Source: Hexactinellida sp. DTS-2022 (lineage: Eukaryota; Porifera; Hexactinellida). Taken from it: a DNA stretch of 64,000 nt. Both the position numbers and the translations under genes were made by a program. Below the pieces are notes generated by a model, which was not told the origin of the DNA, made no database searches, and saw only the letters and a program-made list of their open reading frames with translations. Every line of letters starts with the position of its first letter. The stretch's first letter is position 1. The stretch lies in the NCBI GenBank assembly GCA_028753945.1, contig JAPNXP010000012.1, positions 1,116,001-1,180,000 of the forward strand. Reading direction: 5' to 3'. Below are positions 56,370 to 64,000 of the stretch, piece by piece.

Positions 56370-57739
56370 ATGGCAGAGAGGAACCCCCGAATCCCTCACT
56401 CCATACAGTCTCTGCTGTACGAGGAGAGGAGAGGGAAGTACTGTGGGTACAAACTCGAGCTAATTAGTGATACAATAAGTTCTGATTTGAAAGGATTCCT
56501 GATTTGTTCAGAATGCAAGGGGATAAGTAGAATGGCTAGACAAGTGGGAGCAAATACAGTTTGTGAAATGTGTGCCATAGGAACAGCTGGAAATCTCGAT
56601 GAGAGAGTTGAAAATAAAGTGAAATCTCTAAACTCAAAGTGTCCTCTGTCGGGAAATGGCTGTGATTGGGAAGGGGTGTTGGGGGAAATAGAACAACATA
56701 TGGAAGTGTGTTTGAAGGTGTTGGTAAAATGTGAGCTGGATGTGGCATGGCATTTGAGAGAGAAAATACAGAAGAACACAACAAAGAAGTATGTCCACTG
56801 AGAATCATAGAATGCCAGTATTGCAGAATAGAAATACAAGCAAATAAAGAGAACCATCACATAGGGGAGTGTACGAATCATCCAGACACAGAAATAGCAT
56901 GCCCTTATAAGGAGTTAGGCTGTGACGAAATAGTCCTAAGGAGGAATAAGAACGTACACCTAGCAGATAATATTATTGGTCACCAGAAGTTAATGCTAGA
57001 TCAATTGAGTCAGCTGAGAAGTAGGAACCAACAGCTGGAACAACTCAATGAAGAACTGAAAAATAAGTACCACCAACAGGAAATGTTCAGCAATCAACAA
57101 GAAAGAGTCAACAAACAACAAGAAAGAGTCAACAAACACCATAAATATAGGATTGAGACAATTGAGGCATCAGCAACAAATAAAAAGGGGAAAGATAAAC
57201 GCACAAGGAAGGTGTGGGTCATGATAGAACTGGTTCTAGCAGTAATAGCAGTTGTGTTGGCAGCTATAATAGGAATATCTGTAGCTGCAAGCTTTGCAAA
57301 TGGAATTCAATACAATTTAGAGCAAATACAGTCTTTAAAAGAAAGCACAAGTCACATTAGTGAATACATATCAGAAAGAGGAAAGGTTCTACCGGGAATA
57401 GAATGGATACATGGTTTGGAAGAGACAGGTTATGTCTACGGACCCAGCTTCTATCTGGAACGGTGCAACCTGAGAATCAAAGCAAAAGTATTTAGTAATG
57501 GTGTTGCATATTACTTTATACAAAGATTGAATGGAAAGTATGATGAATCAATCAATAGCTGCATCATAACATATATCTATTTTACATATTGGTACGCTGA
57601 TGAAATTATAAAGGACGACTCAAATGATAAGAATAGAATCCTGACAGTTGGCCAAGATTCCTATTTTCTTGAAATAAATTGGATATCATCGAAAGGAGAA
57701 GTAAGAATAAGAGCCTATTTCTACGCAGTAGTGGATTGA
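56370..57739 (+). pseudogene. TRAF-type zinc-finger membrane protein, copy 1 (one frameshift)
   Basis: Start taken at MAERNPRI (56370), since upstream sequence contains an indel in the duplicate; the frame is open from 56265. Order: a Cys-rich segment (FLICSECKG, TVCEMC); TRAF-type zinc fingers (CPLSGNGCDWEGV, then CPLRIIECQYC, HHIGECTNH, CPYKELGCDEI); a Gln/Glu-rich coiled coil; a membrane helix (WVMIELVLAVIAVVLAAIIG); and a ~140-residue C-terminal domain (GYVYGPSFYL, YYFIQRLNGKYDESINSC) that weakly resembles a MATH/TRAF-C domain. A 1-nt loss near 56745 relative to copy 2 breaks the frame between the first and second zinc-finger blocks. TRAFs are normally cytosolic, so a membrane helix here is unusual. 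No introns. Confidence 0.65.
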
Positions 57740-58125
57740 ATGCTGCCAAGAATGAAGAGTGGAACAGTTGGCAGATACACAGTATGAGTATGTATTTGTA
57801 TTTGTGCTAAGCTAAACTGAGTTATATATTGTTAGCATAATGTCTGTTATTTTCCCGTGTCAGTATATAGAGACTGGGATTAGACGAGAAAGCCACAAAA
57901 TACTCGTCAATAAATAAACAATAATTACAAATGTAAACTATCTTGTCAATATACATACTCAAGGGAGCGATTGAGTAAATTGACAATAGAAGCTTATCCA
58001 AGAACATGCATTGACAGGAAGTGTACCCAAGTATGTAATATCGCCCTCAACAGAGGAAACCCCTTAATTGCTAGTATAATATGGTAGCTTATATATAATC
58101 CTAGTTATAAGTGTAACAGTAGCAG
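57740..58125. other. Spacer between duplicated genes
   Basis: No gene or known repeat seen; possible 3' untranslated region of copy 1. Confidence 0.4.
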
Positions 58126-58129
58126 GCAT

Positions 58130-58454
58130 GGGGCCAAGCCCCAAAGGACTTAAGCCCTTTGGACTTAAGCCCATTTTTGAGAGGGCTTAAATCCGGACTT
58201 AAGTCCTCCTTTAATAAAGGGCTTAAGTCCGGACTTGGACTTAAGCCCTTTATAGATGAGCTTCAAGCCCTTTCAAGCCCTTTTTCAAGGCACTTATTCA
58301 ATAAAATACGGTATGGATTTCTAAATAATGAGAGTAAAAGACTTAAGTCCGGACTTAAGCCCTTTTCAAAAAGGGCTTAGAAAAGGGCTTGGGCTTAAGC
58401 CCTTCTGATAAGGGATGGGCTTGGACTTAAGCCCTTTTGAAAGGGCTTGACCCC
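58130..58454. repeat. Cluster of ggacttaagccc palindromes
   Basis: More than twelve copies of gggcttaagtcc or its inverse, many as the palindrome gggcttaagtccggactt. Outer ends ggggccaagccc and gggcttgacccc are inverse, with possible ATG flanks. Likely a small element built of its own palindromic end motif, or a palindromic minisatellite. Confidence 0.75.
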
Positions 58455-58557
58455 ATGTCTGAACAGTAGTATAGGGTGTAGAGTTGGTCAAGTTTGTTAA
58501 AAGGTTGTCCAGAGGTCTGTCAACAGGATTAACAATTCTAGTTACCAGAATAACGTA

Positions 58558-58650
58558 TAATACGAGCCTTTGGGTCTCTTTGTTCGTTCGTGTTATTAAA
58601 CGCAACACAATTAACGTCCGCTTACCCCACCTCCCCACCCCTAAAACCAC
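58558..58650 (-). repeat. Compound GC-rich hairpin element, copy 5 (decayed)
   Basis: tacgagcctttgggtctc, ttgttcgttcgtgtta, aattaacgtccgcttaccccacc: the module order of the copy at 38310-38435 with hairpins eroded. Confidence 0.55.
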
Positions 58651-60677
58651 TCTCAAAAGTTCTACCTGTGACTTATAACTTATACGTAGTTAACTCAGTA
58701 ATAAACATCTTTATAGTGATGATTACGTGATGAAAAATCTAAAATAACAGCTGTGCCGACAGCATTTCTTTTGAAGGCACTACCAATCAAACCACCACCA
58801 AAATATAGTGCCTCTAAAGAAACATTCTGTCGGCACAGCTGTAATTTCAGATTTTTTATATATATAGTTTTGCAACGGATCGGTGCTACACACCAAGTAT
58901 TTGGGAGCCAGGTAGGTCAGCTAATTAATTAATGCTGTTAACTAACCCAAGATTTACCTTCTGAGTAATAAATTGTTGATTAATTCGCTGCACTACTCTC
59001 ATCAATATGTCATGTATTATGCAGAAGATATAGGTCAGTAAATCGTGTAATATTATAGATAGATATATAATTCATAATTGCTATTTGGTAATATTTAAGT
59101 ATACTTAAAAATAGAACGTATAAGGTTACAATACAACTTGTACAGTCAGTATAAGGCAACTCAGCTTATGCATACAGGGCATTGAGAAGTTATCACAGTT
59201 AATCAGTTTCAAGAAACAACTAACACTAATGGCAGAGAGGAACCCCCGAATCCCTCACTCCATACATTCTCTGATGTACGTGGAGAGGAGAGGGAAGTAC
59301 TGTGGGTACAAACTGGAGCTAATTAGTGATACAATAAGTTCTGATTTGAAAGAATTCCTGATTTGTTCAGAATGCAAGGGGATAAGTAGAAGCGCTAGAC
59401 AAGTGGGAGGAAATACAGTTTGCGACATGTGAGTCACTGTTAGAGATAAATCTGTTGACGAGAGAGTTGAAAATAAAGTGAAATCTCTAAACTCAAAATG
59501 TCCTTTAATAGAAAATGGCTGTAGCTGGTTAGGAGTGATAAGGGAAATTGAAGAACACATGCTTTTTTGTTCAAAACTGGTGATACAATGTGAGTTGGAA
59601 TATGGTATGGCATTTGAGAGAGAAAACACAGAAGAACACAACAAAGAGGAATGTCCACTGAGAATGAAAGAGTGCCAATATTGCAAACAGCAAGTACAAG
59701 TAAATAAAGAGAACCATCACATAGGGGAGTGTACGAATCATCCAGAGATGGAAATAAGATGCCCCTATAAGGAGTTAGGCTGTGAAGCAATAGTCCTAAG
59801 GAGGAATAAGGACATACACCTAACAGAGAATACGATTAGTCACCAGAAGCTAGTGCTAGATCAACTGAATCAGCTGAGAAATAGGAACCGACAGCTGGAA
59901 CAACTCAATGGAGAACTGAAAAATAAGTACCACCAACAGGAAATGTTCAGCAATCAACAAGAAAGAGTCAACAAACAACAAGAAAGAGTCAACGAACAAC
60001 ATAAAGATAGGATGGGGATAATTGAGGAATCAGCAATAAATAAAAAGTTGAATGATAAACGTACAAGGAAGGTGTGGGTCATAATAGAACTGGTTCTAGC
60101 TGGAATAGCAGTTGTGTTGGCAGCTATAATAGGAATATCTGTAGCTGCGAGCTTTGCAAATGGAATACAATACAATTTAGAGAAAATACAGGTCAATTCA
60201 CAACAAACAAACTCCAATTTAGAGAAAATACAGGCCAATTCAAGGGAAACAAACTCCAATTTAGAGAAAATAGAGGCTATAATATTTAGACATTAGTGAA
60301 CACATACAAGTGAACACAAGTCACATTAGTGAATATATATCAGGAAGAGGAAAGATTCTACCGGGAATAGAATTGAAACATGGCTTGGAAGAGACTGGTT
60401 ATGTCTACGGACCCAGCTTTTATCTGAAACGGTGCAACCTGAGACTCAGAGCATACTTATATAGAAGTGGTTATGCAAGTTACTATATACAAAGAGTGAA
60501 AGGAAAGTATGATCACTCAATCAATAGCTGCATCATAACATATATCTATTTTACATATGGGTAGGCTGATGAAATTGAACCTATAAACGACGATTCAAGT
60601 GCTACGAAGCGAACCCTTACAGTTGGCGACAGTTCCTATATTCATAATATATACTGGGGATCATCGAGTAGAGAAGT

Positions 60678-60914
60678 TGTGATGACGGGCTGACAGGAGT
60701 GCACTAGAGGGATCCTAGTGTAGGTGGGTTGTGCTTAGTACCTGTTGTAGGAGAACGGCATGGCTCACTGGTAACTAGAACTGGAGTAGACCAGTTGTAG
60801 TGTGGTCGAGGGTTACCCTCCTGATGAGTCCTTGTGATAGGACGAAACCACTTCCACCACATGTAGTATCCCGGTGGGTGTGAGATACATTTACGGTGTC
60901 TCATGCTCACCACA
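60678..60914 (+). mobile_element. Retrozyme-like solo LTR, 237 bp
   Basis: Ends TGTGATGA and TCACCACA (TG...CA with a short imperfect inverse), flanked by the 4-bp duplication aagt at 60674-60677 and 60915-60918. Copy 1 of the duplicated gene gives the empty site (gaagtaagaataagag at about 57700-57715), which fits exactly with one aagt. It encodes no protein and holds a hammerhead ribozyme. LTR ends, 4-bp duplication, small size and a type III hammerhead are the features of retrozymes known from plants; here the rest of the element (second LTR, primer site) is absent, so it is a solo LTR. Confidence 0.82.
60802..60851 (+). ncRNA. Hammerhead ribozyme, type III, in the LTR-like element
   Basis: Helix III 5' strand gtgg (60802-60805), cleavage triplet guc with cut predicted after 60807. 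Helix I gaggg (60808-60812), loop tta, ccctc (60816-60820). Core ctgatga (60821-60827). Helix II gtcc (60828-60831), loop ttgtgata, ggac (60840-60843). Core gaaa (60844-60847). Helix III 3' strand ccac (60848-60851). All conserved core bases are intact. Helix III has four pairs plus the core A-U. Confidence 0.9.
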
Positions 60915-61003
60915 AAGTAATAATAAGAGCCTATTTCGACGCATAAGTGGATTGATTTCGTTTGTATAAATAAGTTAGCTGTAGTTAACTGAATTAATTA
61001 CTC

Positions 61004-61541
61004 ATGAATAATTATATTATAAATACTACTGGATTTATTCATACATACAGTATAGACTTTACTATGTTTGAATCAGCAATCGATATTGGAAATGAGGTTG
61101 TATCCCTATTATTATCTGTAATATCTTTCCCTATTCGTATTAGTGTACTATGTACGGAGGAGATACAAGCTGTATCGAGAGATAAAGAGAGTTCCACAGG
61201 AACTGCTCTGGAAGGACTCGTATAGGAACCATCTTAAGAATCTCAGGTTAAAGTGTGTTATCCATAATTTCGTTATTATCATTTTAGTGATGGAATTTGT
61301 CCGAAGTGTAGGCTATATACTCTTTTCACTTCCTTCGTGGTTCATATATTTTGGAAATGAGAGCTCTGGTTTGAAAGCATATCAATATAATATTGAAACT
61401 TTTAGCTACGATTATATTCTTAGCCTATCATATCTGTTTGTCCCTGTACTGTGCCTATTCATGAAGTTCCTTTGGTTGGCATATAGGAAGCTCGAATACA
61501 GATATACCATCATTAGATGGACATGGTACATAGCTATATAG
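61004..61541 (+). pseudogene. Multi-pass membrane protein fragment, frameshifted
   Basis: A first frame (61004-61225) includes NEVVSLLLSVISFPIRISV, a membrane helix. A second frame from about 61143 continues YYVRRRYKLYREIKRVPQEL, then hydrophobic segments (CVIHNFVIIILVMEFVRSV, ILFSLPSWFIYF, YILSLSYLFVPVLCLFMKFL) to a stop at 61541. A one-base shift near 61146 joins them. The pattern of helices with basic loops resembles a GPCR-like or other lineage-specific multi-pass protein, but I recognise no family. The rest of the gene, if any, is cut by the element that starts at 61546. Confidence 0.45.
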
Positions 61542-61545
61542 TGCT

Positions 61546-62526
61546 GTTGTATGACAGTTTTACTACCATGACAGACTTACTACCTCTATTACTAGTACCA
61601 TGGATGTTCTCTATCTATGACAGATTTACTACCTTACATGACAGAATTACTACCCTTTGATCATGACTTGAGTTCTCATCACGCAACTCTTAGTTCTACT
61701 TGACTATTACTATGCACTTTTATTGGCTTCTTTCTTACTCTACTTGACTAAATACAAACAGCATGTATTCAAATTATTAGGAAATGGTAATTCATTTATA
61801 TTATTTTATTTACTCATCGATTTAAGAAAGTACACAAATTATAGTCTTGATTCAAGAAATCACATACAATAATGAATATCTCTGAATATTTAAAGCTTGT
61901 GAATTTTCTTTCCCATGTAATTTTTCCGAACGATTTATTGAACTCAACAAAATTCGCGAGACGAAATTTTGAAGTGCGTGCCTCAGGCTATCAACTTGGT
62001 GAAGTTATTGACATGATACATAGTCATATACAACTTTTTTTTACACAGACAGCTTCAGTGATGCAATGATTATTGAGTAGAGCGTAATATATTATCAGAT
62101 TTCCCAATAGGTTTGTTATGTATGTATTGTTAAATCCATTAAAAGGTCCTATCTCCGATGTTAGAATAATTATCTATTTGCTATACCGTTCACAATGCTA
62201 TACATATTAATTAACCTAGTGAATAATGAATACGGGGAAGGCGGATGTGGAAATGTCAATTATATAGATGATAGAGCAAGTCAAATTCAATAAATTTTTT
62301 AAAGATACAAGTAAATACTTCCTATATTGAATACATGCTGTTTGTATTTAGTCAAGTAGAAGAAAGAAAGAAGCCATTAAAAGTGCATAGTAATAGTCAA
62401 GTCATGATCAAAGGGTAGTAATTTTGTCATGTAAGGTAGTAAATCTGTCATGGATAGAGAACATCCATGGTACTAGTAATAGAGGTAGTAAGTCTGTCAT
62501 GGTAGTAAAACTGTCATACAACAGTG
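61546..62526. mobile_element. Inverted-repeat element with atgacag/ttactacc repeats
   Basis: Left ctgttgtatgacag at 61546 pairs with ctgtcatacaacag near 62512-62526. The arms (about 220 bp, with an internal indel) are inverse copies and include five atgacaga-ttactacc repeats, catggatgttctctatc and aaatacaaacagcatgtatt. Flanks allow a TG duplication. The centre has one short frame (61872-62069, 65 aa, NISEYLKLVNFLSHVIF) without recognised family. Confidence 0.8.
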
Positions 62527-62602
62527 CTAAGAGTTATTATGTGTACTTCGTACTTTTTAATTGCACAATTATTTCCTAATGATTATCAATATTTCGCCGA
62601 GG

Positions 62603-62735
62603 TTATTACTGTGCCGACTATACTATAGTATAGTGGCCCAGTATTAGAATCACTGCCTTTATTTATATTATTACTGTGCCGACTATACTATAGTATAGTG
62701 GCCCAGTATTGGAATCACTGCCTTTATTTATATTA
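62603..62735 (+). repeat. Two short satellite palindromes
   Basis: Two copies of tgtgccgactatactatagt with the atagtggcccagtatt tail, as in the 16.1-kb array. Confidence 0.92.
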
Positions 62736-64000
62736 TTATTATTTCTCCGTAGCAGGTGCCCTGGCCACACCTGTATACATAGAGGGCTGAAACTTGGCAT
62801 GTAGATTCGGAGTCGACGTCTAATTTGCACCTGGGGTTACGATTTTGTATTAACAAATTTTTGACACATCTTTAACACCTTTCAAAATTTGTCTGGTCCA
62901 TAACTCAAAAAATGTTTTACTAAACCCCAAAATTTTATTTCACATTTGGATTCGCCATAAAATTCTGCGTCTGATGGGAGAAGAAACCTTTCAATAAAGG
63001 GGTCAATTTCTGCCATAAATGGGGGTTGAAATTTCTTTGTTTACTCACACTTCAATTTCAGTAAAGTGTTAAATCTAATTCCATTGTTTCAACTTGTAAT
63101 AATTATATTGATTTAACTTGTTAAATCCTACTCTAGTGATTTAACTCGCGATAATGATATTTATTTAACTAATAAATTCCAGCTGGCTTCTATTTAATTC
63201 TAGTATTACTATACAATGGATTAAATATAATAATATAATATAAGGAATTTGTTGACTAAACTCAAATCACCGTGGATAACATTGCTAAAATAAATAACTA
63301 ATAATATAATTTATTATCAATACATAATGAATGAATGGCATTAAACTAAAGATGGTTTATGATAGAACCGTTAAGATTTTACATTCCACAACAACGACAG
63401 ATTAAGTGATTATATTTATTTCGGCGAGAATATTCTTGCACAATTAATGACTGACTTAATTAATTATAATTAATTCATTTTGTATTTAACTTATAGACGG
63501 TTCCAAATAGATTATTGGGGTTATCGAGTGCGTGGAATTCAAATATTATAGTGAAATTCAATTTAAATTAATAATAATTGCAAATAATTTAACTTAATTT
63601 ATTTTGCTGTATATAATAATGATGTTAAATAATAAATAAATAAATTAAATATTTATACTAATTAGATAAATTTCATTAATCTCAGAGATGATACAAGATA
63701 GAAACAAACTTTCAATTTATCAATTGGTCCTTATGCCAGGTACCACCTATACAAGTGGGTCTTGACACCTTGAGGTGATTATGACATCGTCAAAAAAATG
63801 TATTTTTACAATTTTGTTAATTCGATATTTAAAATGGGTTAGTTGATGTTGGGTGATGACCCAACACACACATAAAAAATGCTGAGTCATCAGCTATTAT
63901 ATTCTACTCAAACTTGAATATCTCTAAAATTATATGAACTAAATGGAAACTTCCACCACTCTAAGGGTCGATGCCTTCTGTAACACCTTTTTGAAATAAT
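62736..64000 (+). repeat. Satellite unit running off the window
   Basis: Starts with the head module (ctccgtagcaggtgccctgg, gcacctggggttacgatttt), a type B body (aatttgtctggtccataact), then type A-like sequence (gttgggtgatgacccaacac) to the window end. Same order as 23885-25175. Confidence 0.9.

Larger units (their letters stand above)
59229..60950 (+). pseudogene. TRAF-type zinc-finger membrane protein, copy 2 (dead)
   Basis: Starts MAERNPRIPHSIHSLMY as copy 1. TGA at 59430-59432 replaces a Cys codon of the zinc-binding pair (CDM-stop). The frame then continues (59433-60296) through the zinc fingers, coiled coil and membrane helix (WVIIELVLAGIAVVLAAIIG). Here a ~45-nt unit encoding NSNLEKIQ is present three times, followed by a stop after EAIIFRH. 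The C-terminal domain resumes (60310-60564: GYVYGPSFYLKRCNLRLRA) to a TAG at 60562-60564 and is then split by the 237-bp LTR-like insertion at 60678. Remaining homology ends gcctatttcgacgca near 60945. In its favour as a former gene: conserved spacing with copy 1. Confidence 0.8.
55729..60960 (+). repeat. ~2.9-kb tandem segmental duplication
   Basis: Copy 1 runs from about 55729 to 57739, copy 2 from about 58651 to 60960 (after removing a 237-bp insertion). Both begin ctctcataagttctacctgt-like, continue with a diverged satellite palindrome (55857-55972 and 58737-58858), a shared non-coding stretch (ttgattaattcgctg), and a TRAF-like gene. Offset is about 2.86-2.92 kb. The spacer 57740-58650 is not shared. 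Confidence 0.82.

Overview
The window looks like an AT-rich animal nuclear genome, possibly an early-branching animal such as a sponge; the species cannot be named from sequence alone. Evidence for an animal: an intron-containing gene for the centrosomal protein CEP72, a fragment of CDK5RAP3, TRAF-type zinc-finger genes, and a transposon fauna (P/THAP9, Helitron, MULE, PIF/Harbinger, hAT and Tigger-like MITEs) typical of animals. No bacterial-style operons are seen. Most of the sequence is mobile or repetitive, and host genes are sparse.

Layout. 0-14 kb: decayed DNA transposons in series: a P-element/THAP9-like transposase, a Helitron helicase followed by an OTU-like protease reading frame (minus strand), a MULE whose inverted ends are arrays of a ~31-bp tandem repeat and whose transposase ends in a RING finger, a ~140-150-bp minisatellite split by a 791-bp inverted-repeat element, and a PIF/Harbinger element with its SANT/Myb partner gene. 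Two isolated host-like 3' exons lie at 7.5-8.0 kb and 14.4-14.8 kb. A hammerhead ribozyme is at 15.72 kb. 16.1-28.55 kb: twelve short palindromes, then about ten copies of a 0.7-1.3-kb unit, most of them ending in a ~125-bp imperfect palindrome. 28.5-33 kb: an intronless damaged SRP54 copy, a CDK5RAP3 N-terminal fragment and a proline-rich exon fragment. 33-41 kb: MITEs and a 3.57-kb foldback element. 41.8-45.9 kb: CEP72, four exons with consistent phases, introns full of MITEs. 46.3-48.1 kb: an intact single-exon RNA-ligase-like gene. 49-53.8 kb: inverted single units of the satellite family with nested MITEs and a MULE remnant. 53.9-55.6 kb: a damaged intronless EXO1 copy. 55.7-61 kb: a ~2.9-kb tandem duplication carrying TRAF-zinc-finger/membrane genes. 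The second copy is interrupted by a 237-bp LTR-like insertion containing a hammerhead ribozyme, with a 4-bp target duplication and an empty site in the first copy. 61-64 kb: a membrane-protein fragment, another inverted-repeat element and more satellite.

Functionally there is no operon or pathway. CEP72 and the RNA-ligase-like gene are the only intact-looking host genes. The rest is mobile DNA, broken retrocopies and duplicated fragments. The most distinctive content is the pair of hammerhead ribozymes (one within a retrozyme-like solo LTR), the palindrome-bearing unit family, the RNA-ligase-like protein and the TRAF-like proteins with a membrane segment.
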